Assembly: GCF_900114745.1 (NCBI RefSeq)
Contig: NZ_FOUB01000003.1
Location: 62,001-126,000, forward strand
DNA length: 64,000 bases
Source of the DNA: Nitrosomonas communis
GTDB lineage: Bacteria > Pseudomonadota > Gammaproteobacteria > Burkholderiales > Nitrosomonadaceae
Direction of reading: 5' to 3'
Shown: positions 17,856 through 27,848 of the stretch, in pieces
Position numbering within the stretch: position 1 is the stretch's first letter
Layout of the letters: every line of letters starts with the position of its first letter
Made by a program: the position numbers and the translations under genes
The notes under the pieces: model-generated
The model's database searches: none
Told to the model about the DNA's origin: nothing
Seen by the model: the letters and a program-made list of their open reading frames with translations, nothing else

Positions 17856-18512
17856 CTATGGTTGAATGACATGACAGTTAATAGCGAGACGAACAAGTTG
17901 AGAGCTATTTTTTAATTTCAATTTCTTCATGATGCTTGCCTGATGGACGCCAACAGTTTTGGGACTGATAGAAATCATTTCTGCAATTTGCGCTACTGAA
18001 TTTCCTTCCGCTATCAGTTTAAATAACTGGAATTCACGCTTGGAAAGTACATCCAATGGATTTTCAGTAGGTTTGCCGCCCCATTTGTCATTAAGCAAAT
18101 TAGAAGCCAATTCCTGATCAATATAGACGCGCCCTTGGCTTACCTTACGAACTGCTGCTAACAATTGTTCGAGGCTGCTTTGCTTGGTGATGTAGCCGGT
18201 TGCTCCCATATTTAGCGCGCGTTGGACCATAATTTCATTGCTATACATGCTGAATACCAGAATATTTGCAGCTGGATTTTTTGTTTTGATACGGTGGATG
18301 GTCTCTAATCCATCTATTCCCTGAGTGTCTAGATTTAGATCAATAATGGTCACATCGGGTTTATGCTCTTGATGAAGAGTACAGCCGGTCTCTCCATTAT
18401 CAGCATCGGCTACTACATGAATATCTGCCGTGCTTTCGAGTAGACGGCGATATCCATTGCGTACTACTGGATGGTCATCAATTAATAAAACTGTAATTGG
18501 TTTCTCTATCAC
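17856..18512 (-). CDS. NarL/FixJ-family response regulator
   Basis: This is a 218-residue two-domain regulator. The receiver carries the acidic pair D12-D13, phospho-acceptor D58 (IIDLNLD) and K110 (YITK). A LuxR-type helix-turn-helix occupies about residues 150-210 (LSKREFQLFKLIAEGNSVAQIAEMI, SPKTVGVHQASIMKKL). Phosphorylation should promote DNA binding. Its likely kinase is the HisKA_3-type protein upstream on the same strand, separated by 850 bases that hold two repeat copies. Targets unknown. Confidence 0.92.
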   Translation of the reverse strand: MIEKPITVLLIDDHPVVRNGYRRLLESTADIHVVADADNGETGCTLHQEHKPDVTIIDLNLDTQGIDGLETIHRIKTKNPAANILVFSMYSNEIMVQRALNMGATGYITKQSSLEQLLAAVRKVSQGRVYIDQELASNLLNDKWGGKPTENPLDVLSKREFQLFKLIAEGNSVAQIAEMISISPKTVGVHQASIMKKLKLKNSSQLVRLAINCHVIQP

Positions 18513-18685
18513 AATTCGAACCCCTCTACTGTTTTCAGTGGAAGCTAGCGTGAAGTTTATACTCTATCCACTGTAGAGCTTGGTGAGGTAAGTTCACTCT
18601 ATTTCATAATATTTCCTAGTCGCATATTTTTATTTTAATCTTTACGTTTCTAAAAATCTTAATCTATTTACAAAAATATACTAAG

Positions 18686-18792
18686 TAATTCCATTTCCAA
18701 ATCAAAACTGACTTTGTCGGCTTCACCTTGCCGTATTATTGATACTGTCTGCGGCTCGCCTTCGCATCATTTTTGATTTGGAAATGGAATTA
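18686..18792 (+). repeat. Dispersed palindromic element, copy 5 (MITE-like)
   Basis: A near-consensus copy: TAATTCCATTTCCAAATC and GATTTGGAAATGGAATTA, TA-flanked, core GCCGTATTATTGATACTGTC. It lies about 175 bases upstream of the response-regulator start. Confidence 0.93.
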
Positions 18793-19140
18793 CTAGCTCA
18801 CTGCGCAAGGAATTGCCGATTTAGAGGTGATGCATCATCAAACGTCAGACAAGCGTTATTTATTACAAAGCAGAATTGCGCACATCATTAACTAATAATT
18901 TTCAAATTATTGATAATACCTGAGTGCCGAAATTTCAGGTGCGGTGGGTATAGCCTAATGAAATCGCTCATCAGGGCAGAATCTGCAATGGAAAAATTCC
19001 TAGGGCGACTTTGCTTGGTGGAAAATAATTTGGAATAGTAAAAACCTGAGCCAAATTTAACTGACAGATACCCAGTCAATTCGGTTAATGTACGATCTGA
19101 TCTGAGCTAGTAGGACACATAAAGTTAGCTATATTTCCTC
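18793..19140. other. Stretch between two repeat copies
   Basis: About 350 bases between copies 5 and 6. Only short frames are present, the longest (63 residues, minus strand) without a ribosome-binding site or family likeness. No promoter or RNA was recognised. Confidence 0.45.
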
Positions 19141-19249
19141 TAATTCCATTTCTAAAAATCAAAAATGACTTTGTCGGCTTCACCTTGTCGTATTATTTAT
19201 ACTGTCTACGACGCGCCTTCGCGTCATTTTTGATTCGGAAATGGAATAA
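19141..19249 (+). repeat. Dispersed palindromic element, copy 6 (MITE-like)
   Basis: TAATTCCATTTCTAAAAATC on the left (a two-base insertion relative to the others) and GATTCGGAAATGGAAT on the right. It ends about 115 bases short of the kinase stop codon, on its downstream side. Confidence 0.9.
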
Positions 19250-19365
19250 ATAACATTGCGACTAATTTGCAACCGATAGCAAGAAACGAGCTGGAGAGAG
19301 CATACCACGGGGTGATCCACAGGTAATCATTTACTAGGATCACTTTGATCGACTCATTTGAATCG

Positions 19366-20571
19366 CTAAAGTGCATCCGTTTTTCTCCTTCTGTTTGAGG
19401 AATCAAGTGGAAATTTTGCGTGGATCTGTGTTCCATGGTTTGGAATACTTCGAACAAAAAACTTGCCACCTGCTGCGATTGCTCGTTCACGCATTCCCAA
19501 CAGTCCCAATCCATGAGGTATTTGATCAGCATTATAGCCCTTGCCATTGTCTTCCACGCTTAGTGACAAAGTATCATCTGTGGCGGTTGCACCGGTTTTG
19601 CGATGCAAGCATACTCGTACCTGGCTAGCTTGGGCATGATTGCGGACATTGGTGAGCGCTTCCTGGACAATGCGAAATATGGTGATATTAATGAGCTCGC
19701 TGAGTTTGTCAAATTTGCCTTCGAACACCAGTTCAAGCGTAATGTGAGGATTGTGGGAAGTCCATTGTTTTTTTAGTTCAAGTAAGGCATCTTCCAGCCC
19801 TAGCGTGTCCAGTAGAATAGGGCGCAACTGACTCAGCATATCGTGCATTGCGTCATGCATTTTTTTTATGCATTCTTTAATGGCTTGAGCGCTGATGTGG
19901 ATAGTTGAATCTTTTTCTGAGAAATAGGCAATCGTTTCTGTTTCCGCGTGTATGGCTGTAAGCCACTGCCCCAGTTCATCATGCAATTCACGCGCAAGAA
20001 GTCGCCGTTCCTCTTCCTGTATCTTGAATAGATTCTGCATCAGTCGACGGTGTCCGTGCAACAACTCTTGATTGTAGTCAACTGTTTCTTTGATAGGGTT
20101 AATATTGGTCATTACCGTGCGACAAATACCGGCATCTTTTATGACCAAACTTTCCAATCGTATGTAGATGACTTTATTGAGCGGTCCTTTGATCCTCAGT
20201 TCGGTGACGGTATTAGTGGAGGAATTGAAAGTTTGCTGTAAATGGTTAAGGAACCTGTCGTTATCATCTTGAACAATGTACGCTGAGAAAGACTCATTCA
20301 GAAGGGATGCCCGCTCCTTACCGAGCAGGGTCGATCCGGTTAGATTGATTGCCAGGATGTTGCCAGCTTGATCCAATATAAGATAGCCTACTGGGACATT
20401 ATCATAAAAAGCGGCATAACGGTCATGCGTTTCTTTTAGCTGTTGTGCATCATTAAGCTTGCTGTTTTGCTTTTCTAATTCCAACCGATGTATTTGCGGT
20501 TCGGTGGAAAATTCTATATTGCTGTGGATTGTGCTGTCATTTGTTTCTATGGAATTCTGATTTTTATTCAT
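19366..20571 (-). CDS. PAS-domain sensor histidine kinase (HisKA_3 type)
   Basis: This kinase of about 401 residues appears cytoplasmic, with no membrane spans. A coiled coil (residues ~20-55) leads into one PAS domain (~50-160; FYDNVPVGYLILDQAGNILAIN). The dimerisation box ARELHDELGQW places the phosphorylated histidine at about residue 197. The ATPase domain shows EALTNVRNHAQA and GLGLLGMRERA. AAGGGGAATA before ATG 20571 fixes the start; the frame runs open to 20667. HisKA_3 kinases pair with NarL-type regulators, and one lies downstream. Confidence 0.9.
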   Translation of the reverse strand: MNKNQNSIETNDSTIHSNIEFSTEPQIHRLELEKQNSKLNDAQQLKETHDRYAAFYDNVPVGYLILDQAGNILAINLTGSTLLGKERASLLNESFSAYIVQDDNDRFLNHLQQTFNSSTNTVTELRIKGPLNKVIYIRLESLVIKDAGICRTVMTNINPIKETVDYNQELLHGHRRLMQNLFKIQEEERRLLARELHDELGQWLTAIHAETETIAYFSEKDSTIHISAQAIKECIKKMHDAMHDMLSQLRPILLDTLGLEDALLELKKQWTSHNPHITLELVFEGKFDKLSELINITIFRIVQEALTNVRNHAQASQVRVCLHRKTGATATDDTLSLSVEDNGKGYNADQIPHGLGLLGMRERAIAAGGKFFVRSIPNHGTQIHAKFPLDSSNRRRKTDAL

Positions 20572-21113
20572 ATTATTCCCCTTTCGATAATAGCAATAGG
20601 GATTAAATGGGTGGCTTCGTTCTATAGTCCAGTAGCGATCTAATTTCTTTCTTACTTTATTAGACAAGGTAATTTCAATGTAATTTCAATCTCATCCGGT
20701 ATGACTACTATTTTGGTTATCGATATCCTATTCAGTTGGAAATTTTGTTTGTAATTATTTGTTCTAATAGCTGGTACTAACTTATTTAAGTTTCTTGCAT
20801 GATAATAGCACTTCAAATCCGAATTGAAATTGAAGAAGCTTGAATATAGGATTGTGATAGACGAGTGTGATAGCTCTTCATGATGATTTAGAATTGATGG
20901 AATATATTAAGTAAATATTTTATTTATATGCAATATTTGACTTATCTTATGACAAAAATTTTGATTTTGATTAAAATGCGAGGCAAGGCGTTAATCAAAT
21001 CAGGCGTTTGAGCCTATTCAACTGAGGAATACAAGTTGATTGATAATCGACTGTTTAGTTATCATCGCGATTAAAAGAGATTAGGAAGCGATTGATTTGA
21101 CCATTCATTTGAT
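20572..21113. other. Intergenic region with a short inverted repeat
   Basis: About 540 bases upstream of the kinase. It is AT-rich. TTTGATTAA at 20966-20974 and TTAATCAAA at 20991-20999 form a 9-base inverted repeat around a 16-base, G-rich spacer; it could be an operator or hairpin. No gene is visible. Confidence 0.4.
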
Positions 21114-21443
21114 TTGTACGATAAACTCATAGATTTATTGACTTCAGTGGGCGCATTAATTTTTTATACGGTCATCTATTTTCTTGGATATTTTGCTACT
21201 CATGGACTTAATCTGATAGCAGGTCGACGATTATTTAATCGGCGAATTGCTGGACTGGTGGGTGTATTTTTTGTGGCGGTATTCCATAGCTATAAAATTA
21301 TCAGCAGTCCCTTGCCAGCGGGGGAGGAGACAGAGGTGGCAATTTATGCGCTTGGCTATTATGTAATTTTTCCTGTCGCGGTTATTACAGGTGTTTTTTT
21401 ATATCTAACGTGGCAAGAGAAAAAAGATAATGAGTCATTATAA
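21114..21443 (+). CDS. Small unknown membrane protein
   Basis: A 109-residue protein with three hydrophobic segments (about residues 12-32, 45-60 and 78-98) and a charged tail (WQEKKDNESL). I do not recognise a family. The only usable start is TTG 21114, since an in-frame stop lies at 21093 and no ATG follows within the first membrane segment; the ribosome-binding site is poor. The coding impression rests on length, hydrophobic pattern and isolated position before the his operon. Confidence 0.55.
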   Translation: MYDKLIDLLTSVGALIFYTVIYFLGYFATHGLNLIAGRRLFNRRIAGLVGVFFVAVFHSYKIISSPLPAGEETEVAIYALGYYVIFPVAVITGVFLYLTWQEKKDNESL

Positions 21444-21756
21444 AAAGAACTGATAGATTTATATCATTGAATAATTCAAATTTATACAAGCTTTTTTAAT
21501 ACTTTGGTTTCTGATCGTGTGTGTTAAACTTTGTACATTAAAGCTCGAGATCCTTCTTGACTAGATATAGAATGAAATAAGTATCTAAAAAAATTGATTG
21601 CTAAATGATGATCTATTCATTGAGATTGGTATTTGGTTTATATAACATGTTAGTTGATATTGATACTCCAATTTAATTTACTGCGATTAAATGCTTTACA
21701 TGACTTCGCTTCTTGTCTTATAAGCTTGAACTTCTTGTTATTCTTGATCAAATAGC
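21444..21756. other. Upstream region of the his operon
   Basis: About 310 AT-rich bases that should hold the his promoter. I found no leader peptide with a histidine run and no attenuator hairpin, so regulation by classical attenuation is not supported. Confidence 0.5.
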
Positions 21757-22845
21757 ATGTCCAATTTACTCGAAGGTATCATCCGCCCGGAAATTCTTGC
21801 GCTTTCTGCTTATCATGTGCCTTCTGCAGAAGGCATGATAAAGTTGGACGCAATGGAGAATCCGTATACTTTGCCCTTGATTTTGCGTGAAGAAATTTCT
21901 CAATTGGCAGAAGATGCCCATATTAATCGTTATCCTGATCCTGGTGCGGCATCACTTAAGGCGATATTAAGAGATACGCTCTCCATTCCTTCTGAAATGG
22001 CGATTATGCTGGGAAATGGATCGGACGAGATCATTCAGGTGATTGCGCTTGCTACGGCTAGACCAGGAGCGGTACTGATGGGTGTTGATCCGGGATTTGC
22101 CATGTTTCGTATCATTGCTACTTTTTGTGGCATGAATTATGTGGGAGTGCCATTAGCCGCTGATTTTTCTATTGATCTGGAGGCCATGCTTGCTGCGATT
22201 TCCCAACACCAGCCTGCAGTTATTTTTCTGGCTTATCCGAATAATCCCAGTGGTAATTTATTTGATCCTCAGGCAATCTGCCGTATTATTGAGGCTACTC
22301 CCGGCATTGTCATAGTCGATGAAGCCTATCAGGCATTTGCCGATGCAACTTTTATGGATATGCTCACTCAATACCCCAATTTATTGCTGATGCGTACCCT
22401 CTCAAAATTAGGATTGGCTGGGTTAAGATTGGGGCTGCTGGTTGGGCGGCCTGAATGGCTGGCCCAATTGGAAAAGCTGCGTTTGCCTTATAATGTAGGA
22501 GTCATGACACAATTGGTAGTGGAGAGAATACTTCAGCATTATGATATATTATTGGAGCAGGCTGCAGCCATTAAAGCTGAACGGACTATCTTAAGAGCTC
22601 GTCTGGCAACGATGGAGGGTGTTGAAGTTTTTCCATCGGATGCAAATTTTGTTTTATTTCGTCTCAATGAGGCTAGTCGGATATTTCAAGAGCTTCAACA
22701 ACACAGGATATTAATCAAGAATCTTGATGGTACACATCCATTATTAAAAAACTGCCTGCGTGTCACAGTAGGTGCTTCTGATGAAAATACACTATTCTGC
22801 AAAACACTCCGTCGCATACTCGAGAAACCATTGCAATTAGCCTGA
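21757..22845 (+). CDS. hisC: Histidinol-phosphate aminotransferase
   Basis: A 362-residue PLP enzyme of fold type I that converts imidazole-acetol phosphate to histidinol phosphate. Motifs: GNGSDEIIQ near residue 88, [18 protein letters not shown] with the PLP-contacting Asp and Tyr, and [14 protein letters not shown] with the Schiff-base lysine. It is the first gene of an eleven-gene run, which ends with tatC. hisG and hisD are not in the window, though in betaproteobacteria they often precede hisC. Confidence 0.95.
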   Translation: MSNLLEGIIRPEILALSAYHVPSAEGMIKLDAMENPYTLPLILREEISQLAEDAHINRYPDPGAASLKAILRDTLSIPSEMAIMLGNGSDEIIQVIALATARPGAVLMGVDPGFAMFRIIATFCGMNYVGVPLAADFSIDLEAMLAAISQHQPAVIFLAYPNNPSGNLFDPQAICRIIEATPGIVIVDEAYQAFADATFMDMLTQYPNLLLMRTLSKLGLAGLRLGLLVGRPEWLAQLEKLRLPYNVGVMTQLVVERILQHYDILLEQAAAIKAERTILRARLATMEGVEVFPSDANFVLFRLNEASRIFQELQQHRILIKNLDGTHPLLKNCLRVTVGASDENTLFCKTLRRILEKPLQLA

Positions 22846-22875
22846 TCGTAAATAACCACGAACCAGAATTTTTCT

Positions 22876-23463
22876 ATGCGTCAAGCCCAAGTTACACGTA
22901 ATACGCTGGAAACTCAAATTACTGTCGAAATTAATCTGGATGGCAGCGGTCAAGCGACACTGGATACCGGCGTCCCTTTTCTTGATCATATGCTTGATCA
23001 GATCGCACGTCATGGCATGATTGATTTAAAAATAAAAGCGAAAGGTGATTTACATATCGATGCTCATCATACTGTGGAAGACATTGGTATCACCTTGGGA
23101 CAGGCGTTAGCCCAAGCGTTCGGGAACAAAAAAGGCATACGTCGCTACGGACATGCTTATGTCCCGCTCGATGAGGCATTGTCAAGAGTGGTCATTGATC
23201 TATCTGGTCGTCCTGGTATGGCATTTCAGGTTGAATTTGTGCGTGCGTGTATTGGTGAATTTGATGTCGATCTCGTACATGAGTTTTTTCAGGGTTTAGT
23301 CAATCATGCCATGATCACCTTGCATATAGATAATCTCTCAGGTAATAATGCTCACCATCAGGCAGAAACTATTTTTAAGGCATTTGGGCGCGCTTTGCGC
23401 ATGGCGTTAGAAGTAGATCCGCGTGCTATCGATTTGATTCCTTCCACAAAAGGTTCTTTGTAA
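22876..23463 (+). CDS. hisB: Imidazoleglycerol-phosphate dehydratase
   Basis: A 195-residue monofunctional dehydratase, without the phosphatase domain fused in E. coli HisB. The two manganese-binding histidine clusters are present: [10 protein letters not shown] and NNAHHQAE, as are FLDHMLDQ and the C-terminal [16 protein letters not shown]. It dehydrates imidazoleglycerol phosphate in step six of the pathway. It follows hisC after 30 bases. Confidence 0.96.
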   Translation: MRQAQVTRNTLETQITVEINLDGSGQATLDTGVPFLDHMLDQIARHGMIDLKIKAKGDLHIDAHHTVEDIGITLGQALAQAFGNKKGIRRYGHAYVPLDEALSRVVIDLSGRPGMAFQVEFVRACIGEFDVDLVHEFFQGLVNHAMITLHIDNLSGNNAHHQAETIFKAFGRALRMALEVDPRAIDLIPSTKGSL

Positions 23464-23488
23464 ACTTCTTCATTTTTTCACATCAAGT

Positions 23489-24139
23489 ATGACTGATATC
23501 GCTGTTGTTGATTACGGAATGGGTAATTTACGTTCGGTATCTAAAGCGCTCGAGCATGTTGCGCCTACCGCTTCCATTGTCGTAACCAGTGACCCATCCG
23601 TTGTGCAAAAAGCGTCACGCGTTGTTGTTCCTGGTCAAGGGGCGATGCCTAATTGCATGCGTGAACTAACGGGTCATGGATTAAAAGATGCAGTGCTTGA
23701 AGCGGCCAAGAATAAACCTTTTCTTGGAATCTGCCTGGGTCTGCAAATGTTGTTTGATGAAAGTGAAGAAGGAAATGTAAAAGGCTTAGGGGTCTTGCCT
23801 GGCAAAGTGCGTCATTTCTCGCATGATGCGATGATAAATTCTGAGAGAAATAAGCTCAAAGTTCCTCACATGGGCTGGAATCAGGTGCATCAAACCATGC
23901 AACACTCATTATGGAATGGTATTGCCAATGATGCGCGCTTTTATTTTGTTCATAGCTATTATGTAGAAACGGTTAACTCAGAAATAACAGCTGCTTATAC
24001 GCTTTATCCAACTCCATTTACATGTGCAATCGCTAAGGACAATATTTTTGCTGTTCAATTTCATCCGGAAAAAAGCCAAATAGCAGGTTTGACGTTATTA
24101 CATAATTTTACCAAGTGGGAGCCGCATTCGAGTCGTTAG
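23489..24139 (+). CDS. hisH: Imidazole glycerol phosphate synthase, glutaminase subunit
   Basis: A 216-residue class I glutamine amidotransferase that feeds ammonia to HisF. The nucleophile is in GICLGLQML (cysteine near residue 82), and the His-Glu pair is in AVQFHPEKS near residue 190. The start [17 protein letters not shown] is typical. It lies 25 bases after hisB. Confidence 0.96.
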   Translation: MTDIAVVDYGMGNLRSVSKALEHVAPTASIVVTSDPSVVQKASRVVVPGQGAMPNCMRELTGHGLKDAVLEAAKNKPFLGICLGLQMLFDESEEGNVKGLGVLPGKVRHFSHDAMINSERNKLKVPHMGWNQVHQTMQHSLWNGIANDARFYFVHSYYVETVNSEITAAYTLYPTPFTCAIAKDNIFAVQFHPEKSQIAGLTLLHNFTKWEPHSSR

Positions 24140-24219
24140 TACAATCTAATCTAATTCACATTACTTATGGTTTTTTTCAGTCCGATACTTTTATTCTTAA
24201 TTATTTATCCAGACAACAT

Positions 24220-24966
24220 ATGCTGATTATTCCTGCAATAGATATTAAAGATGGACAATGCGTACGTCTTAAACAAGGAGTCATGGATGACGCAACCGTA
24301 TTTTCTGAAAACCCTGAAGATATGGCTCGGCACTGGTTGGAACAAGGCGCACGTCGATTACATTTAGTCGATTTAAATGGTGCCTTTGCTGGCAAGCCAA
24401 AGAATGAATCAGTTATTCGTGCTATTGTCAAGGCAATTGATGGAAGTATTCCGATCCAGCTCGGTGGGGGAATTCGCGATCTGGAAACCATCGAGCGTTA
24501 TCTGGATAATGGCATTAGTTATATCATTATTGGAACAGCTGCGGTAAAAATACCCGGGTTTTTGCATGATGCGTGTTATGCCTTCCCTGGTCAGATTATG
24601 GTAGGTCTTGACGCTAAAGAGGGTAAGGTGGCAGTGGACGGCTGGTCCAAAGTTACTGGCCACGATGTTGTGGACCTGGCGAAAAAGTTTGAAGATTATG
24701 GGGTTGAGGCGATTATTTATACTGACATCGGTCGTGATGGCATGCTTGCTGGTATCAATATTGAGGCAACGATAGCATTGGCACGGGAATTGACTGTTCC
24801 GGTAGTCGCCAGTGGTGGCATTACCAATCTGGATGATATTAAAACACTCTGTGAAATTGAGTCAGAAGGTATAATGGGCGCGATTACTGGCCGTGCTATC
24901 TATGAGGGTACGCTGGATTTTAAAAAAGCACAACTACTGGCTGATGAACTAAGTGCAATGGTCTGA
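24220..24966 (+). CDS. hisA: ProFAR isomerase (5-ProFAR to PRFAR)
   Basis: A 248-residue TIM-barrel isomerase. [20 protein letters not shown] at the N-terminus carries the catalytic Asp (residue 8), and [12 protein letters not shown] carries the second one near residue 168. I took ATG 24220 because the family begins there; an in-frame extension to 24115 would overlap hisH and lacks homology. Confidence 0.96.
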   Translation: MLIIPAIDIKDGQCVRLKQGVMDDATVFSENPEDMARHWLEQGARRLHLVDLNGAFAGKPKNESVIRAIVKAIDGSIPIQLGGGIRDLETIERYLDNGISYIIIGTAAVKIPGFLHDACYAFPGQIMVGLDAKEGKVAVDGWSKVTGHDVVDLAKKFEDYGVEAIIYTDIGRDGMLAGINIEATIALARELTVPVVASGGITNLDDIKTLCEIESEGIMGAITGRAIYEGTLDFKKAQLLADELSAMV

Positions 24967-25058
24967 CAAAAATAACATGATGTCGTGAATGGAATTCAAG
25001 CCTGTTCACATATTTCCTTCCTCTTTTTTTATTCGATATTGTAAAGGTTTCGGGATTC

Positions 25059-25835
25059 ATGGGTCTTGCCAAACGAATTATTCCGTGTCTTGATGTCAAT
25101 AATGGACGTGTTGTCAAGGGCGTTAATTTTATTTCACTCCGGGACGCAGGTGATCCTGTGGAAATAGCGCGCCGCTATGATGAGCAGGGCGCTGATGAGC
25201 TTGTTTTTCTGGATATCACTGCCAGTTCTGATAATCGCGATTTGATTCTGCATATTGTTGAAGAGGTGGCAGCTCAGGTCTTCATTCCACTCACTGTCGG
25301 TGGAGGAGTACGTAAGGTCGATGATGTCCGTCGACTGTTAAATGCAGGCGCTGACAAAGTGAGTGTCAATACTTCTGCAGTGCTCAATCCGCAATTGGTA
25401 GCAGATGCAGCAAGTCATTACGGCTCTCAGTGCATCGTGGTTGCAATAGATGCCAAACAAGTCATGGACGATAAACACAATAGCCCCCGTTGGGAGGTAT
25501 TCACTCATGGCGGACGTAACGCAACAGGGCTTGATGCGATTGAATGGGCTAAAAAAATGCAGACGCTAGGTGCAGGTGAAATTTTACTAACCAGTATGGA
25601 CAGAGATGGCACACGCCATGGATTTGATCTAGCCCTGACTCACGCCATTTCAGATGCAATCGATTTGCCGGTAATTGCTAGTGGTGGGGTAGGTTGCCTG
25701 GATCACCTCGTTGAGGGGATTCTGCAAGGACATGCTGATGCGGTACTAGCAGCCAGCATTTTTCATTATGGTCAGCATACGATCCAGGAAGCCAAGCAAT
25801 ATTTGGCTAAGCATGGAATTGAAGTACGCCTGTAA
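25059..25835 (+). CDS. hisF: Imidazole glycerol phosphate synthase, cyclase subunit
   Basis: A 258-residue TIM barrel paired with His[21 protein letters not shown] holds the catalytic Asp near residue 11, and [14 protein letters not shown] the partner Asp near residue 178. Two phosphate-binding loops (VGGGVR and ASGGVG) are intact. It yields imidazoleglycerol phosphate and AICAR. Confidence 0.96.
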   Translation: MGLAKRIIPCLDVNNGRVVKGVNFISLRDAGDPVEIARRYDEQGADELVFLDITASSDNRDLILHIVEEVAAQVFIPLTVGGGVRKVDDVRRLLNAGADKVSVNTSAVLNPQLVADAASHYGSQCIVVAIDAKQVMDDKHNSPRWEVFTHGGRNATGLDAIEWAKKMQTLGAGEILLTSMDRDGTRHGFDLALTHAISDAIDLPVIASGGVGCLDHLVEGILQGHADAVLAASIFHYGQHTIQEAKQYLAKHGIEVRL

Positions 25836-25882
25836 TACACAAATAATAGCATTTCTAAAATATCTTATTAAGATGAACTTTT

Positions 25883-26272
25883 ATGTCGGATGCTTGGCTA
25901 AATAAAATAAACTGGTCTGCAGACGGGTTAGTACCTGTCATTGCACAGGATGAAAAGAGCGGTAAAGTATTAATGGTAGCCTGGATGAATCGAGATGCTG
26001 TCAAAATGACTGTCGAAACAGGTGAGGCTGTTTATTGGTCGCGTTCCCGCAAAAAAATTTGGCACAAAGGAGAAGAGTCTGGCCATGTGCAGAAGGTAAA
26101 GGGTATTTACCTGGATTGTGACGAGGATGTGATATTACTTACCATCGAGCAAATGGGGGGGATTTCCTGTCACACGGGCAGACAGAGTTGTTTTTTTAAT
26201 AAATTGGAAGGAGATCAATGGGTAGTGGTAACGCCCATTATTAAGGATCCGACGGAGATCTATAAGCAATGA
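25883..26272 (+). CDS. hisI: Phosphoribosyl-AMP cyclohydrolase
   Basis: A 129-residue zinc enzyme that opens the purine ring of [29 protein letters not shown] and the metal-binding stretch DCDEDV are conserved, with [10 protein letters not shown] near the end carrying zinc ligands. It is separate from hisE, as in other betaproteobacteria, and overlaps it by four bases (ATGA). Confidence 0.96.
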   Translation: MSDAWLNKINWSADGLVPVIAQDEKSGKVLMVAWMNRDAVKMTVETGEAVYWSRSRKKIWHKGEESGHVQKVKGIYLDCDEDVILLTIEQMGGISCHTGRQSCFFNKLEGDQWVVVTPIIKDPTEIYKQ

Positions 26273-26598
26273 CTGATTCATCTATACTTCATCGTTTGGC
26301 AGAAACTATCGAGGCGCGTAAAAATACTGGTTCCTCCAATTCTTACGTAGTAAAACTGCTTACGAATGGCCAGGATAAGATACTCAAAAAAATTGCCGAA
26401 GAAGCTGCGGAAACGATCATGGCTTCAAAAGACGGGAATACGGCGCATGTTGTCTATGAAATCGCAGATTTGTGGTTTCATTGTCTGGTATTGCTTGCCC
26501 ATCACGGATTAAAACCAGAGGATGTGCTGCACGAATTAGAACGACGAGAAGGTATTTCGGGTATTGAAGAAAAACTATCGCGTAAAACAGGTCAATAA
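26269..26598 (+). CDS. hisE: Phosphoribosyl-ATP pyrophosphatase
   Basis: A 109-residue all-helical MazG-like enzyme of step two. [13 protein letters not shown] and [12 protein letters not shown] hold the Mg2+-binding acidic residues. The stop codon touches the hinT start codon, so translation is coupled. Confidence 0.95.
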   Translation: MTDSSILHRLAETIEARKNTGSSNSYVVKLLTNGQDKILKKIAEEAAETIMASKDGNTAHVVYEIADLWFHCLVLLAHHGLKPEDVLHELERREGISGIEEKLSRKTGQ

Positions 26599-26949
26599 AT
26601 GGAAGAATGTATTTTTTGCAAGATTGCGGAGGGAGAAATTCCTGCCAATAGAGTCTTTGAAGATCAGGATTTTGTTGCGTTCCATGATATACATCCGGCT
26701 GCACCCGTTCATTTTCTGCTGATACCCAAGCAACATATCAGCTCACTATATGATGTAAACGAAGCAGATCAGCAGCTATTGGGGAAGATGCTATGGCTGA
26801 TTCCCCAGTTAGCAAAAGAGCAAGGGTGTGCAAATGGATTTCGTACGATCATCAATACAGGACGGGTAGGCGGTCAGGAAGTGCTCCATCTTCATATTCA
26901 TATCATTGCAGGGAAAGACCGTTTGCCCACAATGATTCATCACGGGTAA
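26599..26949 (+). CDS. hinT: HIT-family nucleotide hydrolase (HinT-like)
   Basis: A 116-residue histidine-triad protein that cleaves purine nucleoside phosphoramidates. CIFCKIAEGEIPA opens the chain and the active motif LHLHIHIIAG stands near residue 100. The location between hisE and tatA is common in betaproteobacteria. No functional tie to histidine synthesis is established. Confidence 0.93.
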   Translation: MEECIFCKIAEGEIPANRVFEDQDFVAFHDIHPAAPVHFLLIPKQHISSLYDVNEADQQLLGKMLWLIPQLAKEQGCANGFRTIINTGRVGGQEVLHLHIHIIAGKDRLPTMIHHG

Positions 26950-26974
26950 GCAACATTTGTTAAGAGGGTAAACA

Positions 26975-27208
26975 ATGGGAACATTTAGTATTTGGCATTG
27001 GCTGGTAGTGTTAGCGATTGTCGTGCTGGTTTTCGGTACGAAAAAGCTCCGTAATTTGGGCAGTGATCTAGGAAATGCAGTCAGAGGATTTAAAGAAGGC
27101 ATGAAAAATGCTGAAGAGGATAATACACCTTCTTCTTCTCAGTCTCAGCAGATCACCCATCACTCTGCCGAAGCAGGTGTCAAAGAGAAAAATGAAATTA
27201 AATTATGA
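26975..27208 (+). CDS. tatA: Twin-arginine translocase subunit TatA
   Basis: A 77-residue protein with one N-terminal membrane helix ([22 protein letters not shown]), the FGTKKL hinge, and an amphipathic helix ([15 protein letters not shown]) before a polar tail. Multiple copies form the Tat pore. RBS GAGGG precedes the start. In the same run as tatB and tatC. Confidence 0.95.
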   Translation: MGTFSIWHWLVVLAIVVLVFGTKKLRNLGSDLGNAVRGFKEGMKNAEEDNTPSSSQSQQITHHSAEAGVKEKNEIKL

Positions 27209-27328
27209 TATCATTGCCTCGCATAGGGCTGGTGATATCGGTGAGTATTATCAGTAAAGAATACAAATTAGCAGTTTTTTTTCGCAATAGCTCCTTCGGC
27301 AAAGTAATCGGTTAGGAGGAAATGAGGC

Positions 27329-27742
27329 ATGCTGGATGTCAGCTTTACAGAAATGCTCGTCATTTTAATTGTAGCACTAATTGTAATCGGACCAGAACGA
27401 CTTCCTCGGGTAGCGCGTACAATAGGGCATTTACTAGGACGTGCGCGACGGTATGTGGATAACGTCAAGAATGATATTCGCTACGAGATAGAACTCGAAG
27501 AATTAAGGCGTTTAAAAAATTCAGTCCAGGAGACGACCCATTCTATCGAACAAACTGTGAGGAAGGAATTTGATCAAATAGAGAGCGCTGTCGATATCAA
27601 TGCAGCAGAAAAGATAAAAAAGCCAGCGCTGATTGAGATCGAGCAAACTGGCGCTTCCACAGAAAAGACAATGACTTTTCAGAATCAAGCCTTGCCTTCA
27701 CAACAGACTTCAGAATCAAATAAAAGCAATACAGTATTCTGA
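27329..27742 (+). CDS. tatB: Twin-arginine translocase subunit TatB
   Basis: A 137-residue protein. MLDVSFTEMLVILIVALIVIGPERLP gives the membrane helix with its conserved Glu and the GPERLP hinge typical of TatB; a long charged helix and a polar tail follow. With TatC it forms the receptor for twin-arginine precursors. A TAGGAGG site lies upstream. Confidence 0.95.
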   Translation: MLDVSFTEMLVILIVALIVIGPERLPRVARTIGHLLGRARRYVDNVKNDIRYEIELEELRRLKNSVQETTHSIEQTVRKEFDQIESAVDINAAEKIKKPALIEIEQTGASTEKTMTFQNQALPSQQTSESNKSNTVF

Positions 27743-27848
27743 AAAATATTATACTATTCAATGACTATTTCAGCTTGACAAGCTTCTGGATCATGTAACT
27801 GTCAAGTTTAGCAATGACTATTCACCTAGTCTGATTCATCATAAGCAT

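Noticed and set aside
22281-22292. CCGTATTATTGA inside hisC, like the element core
   Set aside because: It is conserved coding sequence without termini; chance match.
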